Assembly: GCF_025359345.1 (NCBI RefSeq)
Contig: NZ_JANYGQ010000018.1
Coordinates: 124,001 to 188,000, forward strand
From: Mucilaginibacter sp.
Lineage (GTDB): Bacteria > Bacteroidota > Bacteroidia > Sphingobacteriales > Sphingobacteriaceae
Direction: 5' to 3'
Length of the DNA stretch: 64,000 bases
This document shows positions 44,412 through 53,839 of this stretch, one piece after another; positions within the stretch are counted from its first letter, which is position 1, and every line of letters begins with the position of its first letter. The notes beneath the pieces were generated by a model. It did no database searches and was not told the origin of the DNA. It was given only the letters and a program-made list of their open reading frames with translations. The position numbers and the translations under genes were made by a program.

Positions 44412-45671
44412 TTGAAAAAAGCGCTTAAAACGTGGCTGACTGTTGTGCTGGTGATTATAACCGGCGCCTGTTTCGCACAAAAGATAAAATCTGACGAAAT
44501 ACCCTATTTTTATAACAAGCCACCTGCAGTTGCAGTGGACAAAAACATCAAAAATTTCCAGGTAGTACTTGAGGCCGCTTACGAAGCGAAAAACCAGCAA
44601 TTAATGAAAAATTACGAGCAGGAGAAACGTGCCGCTGTCGACAGATATAGAAAAGATCTGGCTGATTACCCCGTACTTGTAAAGGCCGCAGAAGCAAGGT
44701 ATGATAAGGAAATGGCTGAGTACAACAAAAAGTCGCTGGGCACAAAAATTGTTGAAACCTCGCTTAATGGCAACGGAAAGCCGGTAAAGCAGCTGCCCAA
44801 CAGGCCTTATATGACGGAGGTGCCCTACCCCGATTTACAATCATCATATGACTACGGCGCCCTCGGGTCGACCTATATTAATCTGGAAGGCTATCAAAAC
44901 AACCCAACCAATGCGTTGAAAATTGTGGTAACCCTTTTTGGGTACGATCATACTGTGCCCCGCAATATGGATGAACAGCAGGAAAGCGTAAGCCTGGGCA
45001 GCGGCAACAACGGCGTTCATAAAACCACCTTGTATCACACCGAATTTTCGTACAGGCACCCCATGACGGTGAAGGTTTTTGCGCCCGATGGCAAGGAACA
45101 GCTAAGCTTAACACCGCCGGAGCTTAATTCCTATAAAATTTACAAAAGCGATGCCACCACAACGCCCGTAAGGATTAATACGGAGCTGCTTGTAAAAACA
45201 TCGGCCGAAAAAGTATTACAGGAAAACTTAAAATTTATAAACACTCTGCTAAACGATAAGTACGGTTTCTCAAAAGTTAAGCGCACCGCCACCCTATATT
45301 ATATAAAAAACAACGATGCCGAATACCAGGATATGACCACGGCCTTTAACGAAGCGTCATCAGGCTTGATTATGTTACAGCAGGATGCGGCTGGTGCCAA
45401 AGCGAAATTAGACAAAGCCTGTGGTTTGTGGAACACTGCGTTAAAAGAGGCGGACCCAAACAACAAAAAGGCCCGCATTAATAAAGACATAACCCTGGTG
45501 ATATACTTTAACCTGCTGGAAGCTTATTTTGCCGAAGGCAACGTAAGCGATGGTCAAAGTACTTTAGATAAAATGAACAACATTAACCTGTCGATGTCAG
45601 ACAGGAGAACAAAAATTGGATATGACATGCTTTTTTCCGAGCTTAAAACACGTCAGCAAAACAATCAATAA
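44412..45671 (+). CDS. Hypothetical secreted protein 2 of a three-gene operon
   Basis: A 419-residue exported protein. TTG 44412 is chosen because it yields a good signal peptide (KKALKTWLTVVLVIITGACF, ending at AQ); upstream codons are not signal-like. A coiled-coil-like region lies at about 45-95 of the mature part, followed by beta-rich segments and a C-terminal helical region with a TPR-like helix pair (VIYFNLLEAYFAEGNVSDGQ). No family was recognised. Its stop is 5 bases before the next start. Confidence 0.7.
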   Translation: MKKALKTWLTVVLVIITGACFAQKIKSDEIPYFYNKPPAVAVDKNIKNFQVVLEAAYEAKNQQLMKNYEQEKRAAVDRYRKDLADYPVLVKAAEARYDKEMAEYNKKSLGTKIVETSLNGNGKPVKQLPNRPYMTEVPYPDLQSSYDYGALGSTYINLEGYQNNPTNALKIVVTLFGYDHTVPRNMDEQQESVSLGSGNNGVHKTTLYHTEFSYRHPMTVKVFAPDGKEQLSLTPPELNSYKIYKSDATTTPVRINTELLVKTSAEKVLQENLKFINTLLNDKYGFSKVKRTATLYYIKNNDAEYQDMTTAFNEASSGLIMLQQDAAGAKAKLDKACGLWNTALKEADPNNKKARINKDITLVIYFNLLEAYFAEGNVSDGQSTLDKMNNINLSMSDRRTKIGYDMLFSELKTRQQNNQ

Positions 45672-45675
45672 CAGT

Positions 45676-47133
45676 ATGAAAAATTATATATTAAGCACTA
45701 TAGCCATTTTTGCCTTCATAGGCGCGCAGGCCCAGGTAAAAGTAAACCAGGGAAATAACAGCCAGGAATTTAAAACAATAAAACAGCCTAAATTTTCGTC
45801 ATTTTCTGATGATAACGCCAACTATTTTATAATAAAACGGGTTGAACATTTCGAAAAAATAAACACCCTTATTGTAGCTGATAAAACCGGCAGCATTAAT
45901 ATCGACAAAGAGATAAGGATAAACCGCGGCACATTTAATAACAATGCGGAAGTAAACAGTTTGCTTGTTGCCGGCAACTCCATTGTCGCTTTTGTAGAAA
46001 GCAGGAGCAAAGACAATGGCAAGAATACACTTACTGCCCGTATAGTCGACAAAAACGGGACCATCAGCAACACCGACTTACCGGTAGGCAGCATTGATTT
46101 TGTAAAAATGAGCAACGCCGGCGACTGGTACACTACCGTTACCCCGGATAAAAAACACATTGCCGTAGTAGGCCGGCTACCCCACGAAAAAAATATGCCC
46201 GACCAGTTTAAATACTTTTTGCTGGACGAAACCCTGAAAGTTACCGGTACCGGCCAGTTCAGCTTTGCAGGCTATACCAAAGAAATATCTGTATGGAATT
46301 TCCTCGCGTCAGACAAAGGCGACCTGTATATCATATCCGAAGAATTTGATAAGTCATACAAATATCCTGTTGTTTACCAGGCTAAGGCAGGGTCGGCTAC
46401 AGGCAGCATTATCCCGGTTATTATTGCTGACCCTGCTTTGAGGGTGCTGAACTACGTATCCGGTGTAAACCCCGCGGGCGACCTGGTAATTGCCGGCTAT
46501 TCGCAGCAAAAGAAAACGTTTTCGATGGGCGATGTGCAGGCGGTTGGTACCTGGTTATTTAATTCCTCGAAACCACAGGAAGTAAAAACCTTTAAGTTTG
46601 ATAAACCAATAACAAATATGACTGCCCGTAATATTGTTTACAACGGCGATACATTTTTTATGGTGGGCGAGCAATATAAGGAAGAAAAAGAGCCTAACAG
46701 GGAAACTGGGATGGCTGCACTAAACGCGGAGGAGAATTTCAACTATGAGCATGGCGATATTGTTGTAACTGCTTTCGGCGGCGACGGAAACAAAAAGTTT
46801 GATTTGCCGGTTAGCCGCAATAACTGGAAGTCGCGCAATGTTGATCAACAATTTATGGTAGCATCTGGCATTATCAATAACAAGCTGGCCATTGTTTTTA
46901 ACGATATATATGGTAAATACATCGACGATAAATATTACAAAAACTACAAGCTGCCGGTGGCTATTACAATTAATAACGATGGGCTGATGGATGCCCCGGT
47001 GCATTTTGCAAAAGAACTGGACGTAAAGCTAAGCACCTATACTTTGTTGCCGTTGTTTTCCAGCGCAGGCGGTAATCGCCTGGTATTATTAACTGGCAAT
47101 GAGCAAAGTGTTAAAACGGTAACGTTTCAGTAA
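45676..47133 (+). CDS. Hypothetical secreted protein 3 of a three-gene operon
   Basis: A 485-residue protein starting MKNYILSTIAIFAFIGAQAQ, a clear signal peptide. The mature part alternates short beta strands with KNGTISN- and DKGDLYIISEE-like turns and may be a beta-propeller-type fold. The frame opens at 45616 inside the previous gene; ATG 45676 is the sensible start. No named family was recognised. Confidence 0.72.
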   Translation: MKNYILSTIAIFAFIGAQAQVKVNQGNNSQEFKTIKQPKFSSFSDDNANYFIIKRVEHFEKINTLIVADKTGSINIDKEIRINRGTFNNNAEVNSLLVAGNSIVAFVESRSKDNGKNTLTARIVDKNGTISNTDLPVGSIDFVKMSNAGDWYTTVTPDKKHIAVVGRLPHEKNMPDQFKYFLLDETLKVTGTGQFSFAGYTKEISVWNFLASDKGDLYIISEEFDKSYKYPVVYQAKAGSATGSIIPVIIADPALRVLNYVSGVNPAGDLVIAGYSQQKKTFSMGDVQAVGTWLFNSSKPQEVKTFKFDKPITNMTARNIVYNGDTFFMVGEQYKEEKEPNRETGMAALNAEENFNYEHGDIVVTAFGGDGNKKFDLPVSRNNWKSRNVDQQFMVASGIINNKLAIVFNDIYGKYIDDKYYKNYKLPVAITINNDGLMDAPVHFAKELDVKLSTYTLLPLFSSAGGNRLVLLTGNEQSVKTVTFQ

Positions 47134-47202
47134 ACGGAAGACCGAGAAACATCCTAAAGCTGGTCAGCCTGGTGGTTAACACCCGTTATTGATTTATCCA
47201 CC

Positions 47203-47252
47203 AACAAAAAAGTCCGGAACGAAGGGTCTGATCGACTCTTTCTTCCGGACTT
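47203..47252. terminator. Bidirectional terminator between convergent genes
   Basis: AAAAAAGTCCGGAA and TTCCGGACTTTTT arms form a long stem usable in both directions, between the secreted-protein operon and the TlpA pair. A 9-bp-period CT-rich array continues to about 47291. Confidence 0.88.
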
Positions 47253-47293
47253 TTTCTTTCCTTCTTTCGGTCTTTACCGATTTTCCGTACTAA

Positions 47294-48421
47294 TTAAATC
47301 TTCCCGAAAATTTCGGCTAATTTGTTTTCAAGGTCTTCGCCGCGCAGGTTTTTACCGATGATTTTTCCATCCGGGTCGAGCAGGAAATTTTGAGGGATGG
47401 CACGCACGGCATACAAACCGGCAGTTGCACTGTCCCAGAATTTCAGGTCAGACACATGGTTCCATGTTAAACCATCTTTATGGATGGCATCCATCCATTT
47501 TTGTTTTGCTCCCGGCCTGTCTAACGACACGCCTATAATAGTAAATTTCTGGTTTTTATAATGATTGTATGCCTTAACCACGTTAGGGTTCTCCATACGG
47601 CAAGGGCCGCACCACGATGCCCAAAAATCAACCAAAACATATTTACCACGGAACGATGACAGGTTAACCATTTTGCCGGCAGTATCAGCCTCGGCAAACG
47701 TTGGTGCAATAGCACCCATGGCAACATTTTTCATTTTTGGCAGCAATTCGGCAAATTTCTTACCGCTTTCCGACGATTTTACGGCTGGTGATAAACTGTT
47801 AAACAACGGGGCTATTTCTGCATAGTCATGCCCGTAAGCAAAGCCGGGTAAAAGGTTTAAACAGATGTACGAGTCTGGATTATCCTTTATAAATTGAACA
47901 TCAATCTGTGTCCCCTGTGCTTCAATTGTTTTTTCGGTTTTTTCGTTTTCTTTTTGAAAAGCTTCTGATTTTTTAACATCGTCAGAGGCTGCTTTCATTT
48001 TCGCCTCTAAAGCTGTGTAAGCGTCGTCTATCGGTTTGCGGGCCAAATCGTATTTGGCATTTTCAAGGTTGGTTTTGGTGCCTTCAACCTTTGCATCGGC
48101 AAGGGTATCGGGGCTGTTAACGGTTATAGTGCCGTTTTCAAGGTATATGCTTTTATAATCGTGATAGCCCGGGCCGGTGCCTTTTTGATTAAGCTGCAGG
48201 TATGCCATTGATGGCGCTGCGCCTGTTGTGCCGGTAAAAGTAAATTTGCCATTAACAACCACCACCGAGTCGGTAGCAGGCTTGCCATCCTTGCGCGATT
48301 GCAGGTAGACTTTGGCCGGGGCATTTAAATTACCTATGGAACCCTGCACCACATATTTGCCGGTTTGCGCAAATGCAAGCGCCGGTAAGCCTGCCAATGC
48401 CATTAGTACAATCTTTTTCAT
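47294..48421 (-). CDS. TlpA-family thiol-disulphide protein with DUF4369, copy 1
   Basis: A 375-residue exported protein: signal peptide MKKIVLMALAGLPALAFAQ, a DUF4369-type beta domain (about 20-130), a helical linker, then a TlpA/AhpC thioredoxin domain with FWASWCGPCRMENPNV. The CxxC couple probably keeps periplasmic thiols reduced. ATG 48421 is preferred to the frame opening at 48484. A paralogue with the same layout lies 113 bases upstream. Confidence 0.92.
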   Translation of the reverse strand: MKKIVLMALAGLPALAFAQTGKYVVQGSIGNLNAPAKVYLQSRKDGKPATDSVVVVNGKFTFTGTTGAAPSMAYLQLNQKGTGPGYHDYKSIYLENGTITVNSPDTLADAKVEGTKTNLENAKYDLARKPIDDAYTALEAKMKAASDDVKKSEAFQKENEKTEKTIEAQGTQIDVQFIKDNPDSYICLNLLPGFAYGHDYAEIAPLFNSLSPAVKSSESGKKFAELLPKMKNVAMGAIAPTFAEADTAGKMVNLSSFRGKYVLVDFWASWCGPCRMENPNVVKAYNHYKNQKFTIIGVSLDRPGAKQKWMDAIHKDGLTWNHVSDLKFWDSATAGLYAVRAIPQNFLLDPDGKIIGKNLRGEDLENKLAEIFGKI

Positions 48422-48534
48422 CAGTTTAATTTTTTGTTTGAAACGTAAACTTAAAAAATTTAATTGATGAAAGGTGTGCGGCAATTGTCAAAAAAAGGCT
48501 ACGAAAGGAAAATCTGTTGTTTGACGATGACGTT

Positions 48535-49671
48535 TTATTTACCCAGCACCTCTTTTAGTTTCTCATCCAAATCATCACCACGCAGGTTTTTCGCTATGAT
48601 TTTGCCGTTAGGGTCAATCAGGAAGTTTGCCGGGATGGACGATACATAAAACAGGGCCGCTGCGGCGTTGCTCCAGTACTTTAGGTCCGATACCTGTGTC
48701 CAGTTAAGGCCGTCGTTTTTGATGGCTGACAGCCAGTCGGCACGGGCGCCCTGCCTGTCGAGCGATACGCCAAGGATAGTAAAGTTTTTCTCTTTGTATT
48801 TATTGTATACCCGCACCACGTTGGGGTTTTCCTGGCGACAAGGGCCGCACCACGAGGCCCAAAAATCAACCAAAACATATTTACCACGAAACGATGATAG
48901 CTTCACAGGCACGCCGTTTACGTCGTTCTGCGTAAAATCGGGCGCCATTGCTCCAGGGGCTGTGTGTTTCAGCGGCTCAAGTGCCTTCATAAAGTTAACG
49001 GCGGTTTCGGTATTGCGCAAAGCCGGCGAAAGCGTTTTGTATAACGAATCCAGTTCGAAAGGGTCGGGCGACGGGCCGTCAACATCATACAGGGCCAGCA
49101 AGCTCAAATAGCTGTCGGGGTTGCCGAGTATAAATTTTTTGATGACCGTTTTCTGGTCTGCCTGCAGCTTTTTGTATTTGGCCTGCATCGCGCTCCTGAA
49201 TTCGGGCGTATTTTTTTCGGCGCCGGCTTTCATGCCTTCAGAAGCCAAAACCTGTGCCCGCGCCTTTATCGGCTCAAGCTGTGCTGTCAGGTTTTTGTCG
49301 TCGTCGTTTATTTTCGAGCCGGTAACTTTTGCCTTCTTCGCCGAATCGGGACTGTTTATAGCAAACTCACCTTTATCAATATAAAAATGCAGTATATCGG
49401 CAGTGCTGTCCAGCTTGTTAAAACCGATGCCCTTATGGTCAACCACTAAAATGGCGTTGGTGGGGTTCAATATATTGCCCTTAAAATCAAAACTGCCTCC
49501 CGCCACCAGCGAGGAGTCGATTACCTGGTTAGCGCCAAGTTTGTATATTAAATAAGCCCGCGCAGGCGCGTCCAAACTCCCTATTTTGCCTTTTATCGCA
49601 AAGGTCTCTTCGGTTTGCGCCTGTACTAAAAAGGGCAAAAATGCTACTACTAAAAAAAATACTTTCTTCAT
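48535..49671 (-). CDS. TlpA-family thiol-disulphide protein with DUF4369, copy 2
   Basis: A 378-residue paralogue of the downstream gene, with signal peptide MKKVFFLVVAFLPFLVQAQ, DUF4369-like N-terminal region and active site FWASWCGPCRQENPNV. The two share the layout end to end but diverge in the helical linker and the N-terminal domain. The C-terminal block IPANFLIDPNGKIIAKNLRG is shared. A tandem duplication is likely; whether their substrates differ is unknown. Confidence 0.92.
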   Translation of the reverse strand: MKKVFFLVVAFLPFLVQAQTEETFAIKGKIGSLDAPARAYLIYKLGANQVIDSSLVAGGSFDFKGNILNPTNAILVVDHKGIGFNKLDSTADILHFYIDKGEFAINSPDSAKKAKVTGSKINDDDKNLTAQLEPIKARAQVLASEGMKAGAEKNTPEFRSAMQAKYKKLQADQKTVIKKFILGNPDSYLSLLALYDVDGPSPDPFELDSLYKTLSPALRNTETAVNFMKALEPLKHTAPGAMAPDFTQNDVNGVPVKLSSFRGKYVLVDFWASWCGPCRQENPNVVRVYNKYKEKNFTILGVSLDRQGARADWLSAIKNDGLNWTQVSDLKYWSNAAAALFYVSSIPANFLIDPNGKIIAKNLRGDDLDEKLKEVLGK

Positions 49672-49727
49672 CTGTTCATCAGCGTGTAAGCTGTGTTAAC
49701 GTTAAAACGACGATTGAATTATACAGC

Positions 49728-50912
49728 TTAATTTAATTTTTGATACGTGCGCCACCAAAGGTCGGGCATTTCGCCCGAAACTGCGGTCTTGTAATCGTCA
49801 TATTGGCAGGGCACAAGGTGAAAGCGCTCGTTTTTTGAGCCGCCTGCAGGGTAAGGAACCTGCATCCACCAGCGGTCGGATTTTTTGCTTTTTACAAACA
49901 CCAGTTCGTGCTCATCGTGCTTTAGGCTGGTCTTATATATCAAATACTGTGATTTTGGGCTGAGTGGGAAATCGCGCTTGCGGTTATACACTCCATCCAT
50001 AAAATACCAGATCATTTGGGCCAGCAGCATTGCGGTTTGCCCATTATTATCATAAGCAGGGTTAAACTCATAAAACCCTATCGACGTAAGCTTGTCATTA
50101 AACCCCGCGTAACGGGCTATCTGGCAGGCCTCTTCGCCATAAAAACCATTTGGCGTTGCATTGGCATTCGCCACGGCATCAGATGATCGGATAGCGCTTA
50201 TATCAAAGCTTATCATGCTGGCATTGCGGATGATGGGCTCGGCTACGGCAACATTTCCGCTTAGTTCTCCCAGCCGGTGTACATCAAAATAGAGCTTGTC
50301 CATTACCCGCAGGCTATCCTGGCTGGTAAAAAAGGTCTGATAGCCAAGGTTGCTGAAATTAAACAGGTAATTTGGTTCGTGCAGAAATATTTTGTTGAGG
50401 TATGATTCGGACGTGGTTTCAATACTATCCGGTTTGCTGTCGTCGTCGTCCAAATCAAAATGCGAGTCAACAATCACCAGGTCTACCTTTTGCTCCAGAT
50501 CCTCATAAGCCAGGTATTGGGCGTAGGTAAGGTCTTGCCCGCCGCCGATAATGATGGGGATGATATCTTTTTTGACTAACTCGCTAACCACCGTTTTTAA
50601 AGCAATGTATGTATCGGTAACAGTAGCACCACGGCGAATATTACCAAGGTCGACGATCTTGGTGTTATAATTACCCTCGTTAAGACGGTATAGCTTTTCG
50701 CGCACATAATCGGGACCTAACGCGCAGCCCGGGTTGTTGACGGCATTGCGGTCTTCCTGCACGCCAATGATAGCGATATCTGTTTTATCAGCCATCGATG
50801 GAAAATCAACCGAATAAAATTCAATTTTGCTCCCCAGCTGACTGGTATAATACCCCTTTGCAGGGACAATCATTTTTTGGTCGATGGGTGTAAAAAAATC
50901 GGCTAATGACAT
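49728..50912 (-). CDS. Arginase-fold (formimidoylglutamase-like) protein
   Basis: A 394-residue member of the ureohydrolase superfamily. The usual GGDHS metal motif reads GGGQDLTY, the DAHxD motif reads DSHFDLDDDD, and SFDxDxxDP reads SFDISAIRSSDA, so one His and one Asp metal ligand are replaced by Gln and Ser. Annotated formimidoylglutamase-like proteins of Bacteroidota look similar. Catalysis of amidine hydrolysis is therefore doubtful. It is monocistronic. Confidence 0.82.
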   Translation of the reverse strand: MSLADFFTPIDQKMIVPAKGYYTSQLGSKIEFYSVDFPSMADKTDIAIIGVQEDRNAVNNPGCALGPDYVREKLYRLNEGNYNTKIVDLGNIRRGATVTDTYIALKTVVSELVKKDIIPIIIGGGQDLTYAQYLAYEDLEQKVDLVIVDSHFDLDDDDSKPDSIETTSESYLNKIFLHEPNYLFNFSNLGYQTFFTSQDSLRVMDKLYFDVHRLGELSGNVAVAEPIIRNASMISFDISAIRSSDAVANANATPNGFYGEEACQIARYAGFNDKLTSIGFYEFNPAYDNNGQTAMLLAQMIWYFMDGVYNRKRDFPLSPKSQYLIYKTSLKHDEHELVFVKSKKSDRWWMQVPYPAGGSKNERFHLVPCQYDDYKTAVSGEMPDLWWRTYQKLN

Positions 50913-51009
50913 TGTTGTTGATGTGTCCCCGGCTGTTTTCGGGAATGATATGCAAATGTGCGTTTTTTAACTAAGATTTACAGGATTAGAAGATTATAGG
51001 ATTAAAAAA

Positions 51010-51034
51010 TCACAAAGCGCCGGGTTTTGACCCG
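51010..51034 (-). terminator. Hairpin after glnS
   Basis: GCGCCGGGT / ACCCGACGCG arms with a TTTTG loop; weak T-run on the minus strand. It resembles a dispersed hairpin at 5289. Confidence 0.4.
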
Positions 51035-51108
51035 ACGCGATTAATGCCACGTTAATATTGAATAAATCGAGTATTTTTAATACCCAACGGCTAAGTCAAA
51101 CTGCCAGC

Positions 51109-52767
51109 TTATTTTTTCACCCACCCATCTTTCAGCGTTACTGTTCTGTTGAACACCAGCTTATCAGTAGTTGAGTTTTTATCCAGCGTAAAATATCCTT
51201 TGCGCATAAATTGGTAACCTTTACCGGGTACGGCCGTTGCCAGGTCAGGCTCGATATACACGTTGTTTAATATGTGCAGGCTGCTTGCGTTGATGTATTC
51301 TTTAAAATCACCGTCTTCGTTTGATGGATCTTCAACCTTGAACAGGCGATCGTACAGTCGCACTTCAGCGGTTTTTGCATGGGGCACACTCACCCAGTGG
51401 ATGGTGCCTTTTACATGTATGCCGCTGGTATCGTTCTGCGATTTTGATTCGGGAATATAAGTACAGTGTATTTCAGTCACGTTGCCTTCGGCATCTTTAA
51501 CAAAGCTGTCGCATTTAACAATATAGGCGCTTTTGAGGCGCACCATCAGGCCAACACCCAGGCGGAAAAACTTCTTTGGAGGCTCTTCCATAAAATCCTC
51601 GCGCTCAATCCAAAGCTCGCTGCTAAATGGCAATTCCCTGCCGCCTTCGCCGCCTTCAACTTCAGGATTGTTCTCGCTGAACAGCAATTCGGTTTGGCCC
51701 TCAGGATAGTTAGTGATAACCATTTTAATAGGGTCGAGCACGGCCATACGGCGCCAGGCTGTTTTATTCAAATCCTCGCGGATACAAAACTCCAGCAGGC
51801 TCACGTCTATCATATTTTCACGTTTAGCCACGCCGATGCGTTCGCAAAACTCGCGGATAGAAGCAGGCGTGTAGCCACGGCGGCGCAAACCGCTGATGGT
51901 TGGCATACGCGGGTCGTCCCAGCCTTCAACGTATTTTTCCTCAACCAGTTGTAGCAGCTTGCGCTTGCTCATTACGGTGTAGTTAAGGTTTAAACGGGCA
52001 AACTCATATTGTTTTGAAGGGAAAATCTCCAACTTCTCGATAAACCAGTTGTACAAATCGCGGTGCGATACAAATTCGAGGGTACAAACAGAGTGGGTTA
52101 TTTCCTCAATGGCATCCGACTCGCCATGCGCAAAATCATACATCGGGTAAATACACCAGGTATCGCCGGTGCGGTGATGATGGGTATGCTTTATACGATA
52201 CATCAACGGGTCGCGCAATAGCATGTTTGGCGAGGCAAGGTCAACCTTTGCACGCAATACTTTTGCGCCATCTGGATATTTGCCTGCCTTCATATCGGCA
52301 AACAGCTGCAGGTTTTCCTCAATACTGCGGCTGCGGTATTGATTTGGCGTACCGGGTTCGGTTGGCGTGCCTTTTTGCCCTGCTATTTCTTCGGAAGTGC
52401 TATCGTCAACGTAGGCAAGGCCTTTTTTTATCAGCGTAACTGCAAATTCGTAAAGCGTATCAAAATAGTCGGACGCGTAAAGTTCGTTAGCCCAATTAAA
52501 GCCAAGCCATTTTACGTCTTCCTTAATGCTGTCAACGTATTCAACTTCTTCTTTGGCGGGGTTGGTATCATCAAAGCGAAGATTGGTTTGTCCGCCGTAA
52601 CGCTGCGCCAAACCAAAGTTTAAGCATATTGATTTGGCATGGCCGATATGCAGGTAACCATTAGGCTCGGGCGGGAAACGGGTAAGCACACGGCCGCTGT
52701 TTTTGCCGGCAGCAATATCGGCCTCAACTATCTCCTCTAAAAAATTTAATGACTTTTCTTCGCTCAT
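51109..52767 (-). CDS. glnS: Glutamine--tRNA ligase
   Basis: A 552-residue class I aminoacyl-tRNA synthetase. PPEPNGYLHIGHAKSICLNF holds the HIGH motif (40-43), RFDDTNPAKEE follows, and VMSKRKL is the KMSKS-like loop. The C-terminal half holds the anticodon-binding beta barrels. Length and blocks match GlnRS rather than GltX. It charges tRNA-Gln directly, so no amidotransferase route is needed for Gln. Confidence 0.97.
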   Translation of the reverse strand: MSEEKSLNFLEEIVEADIAAGKNSGRVLTRFPPEPNGYLHIGHAKSICLNFGLAQRYGGQTNLRFDDTNPAKEEVEYVDSIKEDVKWLGFNWANELYASDYFDTLYEFAVTLIKKGLAYVDDSTSEEIAGQKGTPTEPGTPNQYRSRSIEENLQLFADMKAGKYPDGAKVLRAKVDLASPNMLLRDPLMYRIKHTHHHRTGDTWCIYPMYDFAHGESDAIEEITHSVCTLEFVSHRDLYNWFIEKLEIFPSKQYEFARLNLNYTVMSKRKLLQLVEEKYVEGWDDPRMPTISGLRRRGYTPASIREFCERIGVAKRENMIDVSLLEFCIREDLNKTAWRRMAVLDPIKMVITNYPEGQTELLFSENNPEVEGGEGGRELPFSSELWIEREDFMEEPPKKFFRLGVGLMVRLKSAYIVKCDSFVKDAEGNVTEIHCTYIPESKSQNDTSGIHVKGTIHWVSVPHAKTAEVRLYDRLFKVEDPSNEDGDFKEYINASSLHILNNVYIEPDLATAVPGKGYQFMRKGYFTLDKNSTTDKLVFNRTVTLKDGWVKK

Positions 52768-52942
52768 GATGTAAAATATAGCAACGGGGCAAAGGTAATA
52801 AATTGAAATTTGATGGGGGAATGGATTTGAGCGGATAGTTACGTGTCCGTAAATACCTGCTTAAGTTTGCCAGGCGGTAACAATTTCCTATTTTTAACCG
52901 GTGGCAGGGGCGTCTACCGATAACTTTTCAAACTAAGTACTT

Positions 52943-53839
52943 ATGGCCGATAAAAGAGTTGTTTTTGATTTCGATATAGCTTTCACCAATGGCGGCGGCA
53001 TACAGGGACAGGACTTTCGGCTGGATATTGATGGCGACACCATTGACGATAAGGCCCTCGCCGATTACGTTGTGCAGGATATGCAGCTGCTGATGGTTGG
53101 CGAAGTAAAAATCCTTAACAAGTATTACATCGAAGAAAAACATAAGCGGACTGCCGTAAACATCGCGGCCGATGAACAACTCATCGATCTAAGCCACTCC
53201 GTTTTTGATGGCCTGGTAACCTACAAAGGGCTGCCCGCACCTATCATATGCGATTATTTGAGCCGCGAGAACTCGAAACAATTTTATGAAGCCGGCACCG
53301 AATTCCAGATTGGCAAAATCGAGATGGTTACCAATACCGGTACTTATTTGGATTGCCCTTTTCATAGGTTTGAACACGGCATGGATTTATCGCAAATAGC
53401 ACTTGAACAATGTGCGGAGCTTGAGGCCATCACCATAAATGCAAAAGATGCTACCGAAATTGGTAAAGAATACTTTACCGGCAAAGAAATCAGGAACAAA
53501 GCCGTATTGATTTACACCGGCTGGGCAAAACACTGGAACACCACCGATTATTTTGAAGGCCACCCATACCTTACAGAAGAAGCAGCCATTTACCTAAAAG
53601 AATGCGGCGTAAAACTAGTCGGGATCGACAGCCATAATATTGATAACACCGCCGGCAAAACCCGGCCTGTGCATACCACCCTGCTTGGTGCAGAAATATT
53701 GATAGTTGAGCACATGTGCAACCTGGAATTGCTGCCCGAAAGCGGTTACCTGTTCAGCGCCGTGCCGCCAAAAATTGAAGGAGCAGGCACGTTCCCGGTG
53801 AGAGCGTATGCGAGTTTGAAAAAGCGAGCTGCATTTTAA
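52943..53839 (+). CDS. Cyclase-family metal-dependent hydrolase with N-terminal extension
   Basis: A 298-residue protein. Residues 1-78 form a separate N-terminal domain (FDFDIAFTNGGGIQGQDFRL start) that I do not recognise. Residues 79-298 are of the cyclase/kynurenine formamidase family (IDLSHSVFDG, TGTYLDCPFH, GIDSHNID). The canonical HxGTHxD motif reads NTGTYLD, with Tyr 135 in place of a metal His. It is convergent with the epimerase gene; the last 4 bases overlap. The substrate is unknown. Confidence 0.85.
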   Translation: MADKRVVFDFDIAFTNGGGIQGQDFRLDIDGDTIDDKALADYVVQDMQLLMVGEVKILNKYYIEEKHKRTAVNIAADEQLIDLSHSVFDGLVTYKGLPAPIICDYLSRENSKQFYEAGTEFQIGKIEMVTNTGTYLDCPFHRFEHGMDLSQIALEQCAELEAITINAKDATEIGKEYFTGKEIRNKAVLIYTGWAKHWNTTDYFEGHPYLTEEAAIYLKECGVKLVGIDSHNIDNTAGKTRPVHTTLLGAEILIVEHMCNLELLPESGYLFSAVPPKIEGAGTFPVRAYASLKKRAAF

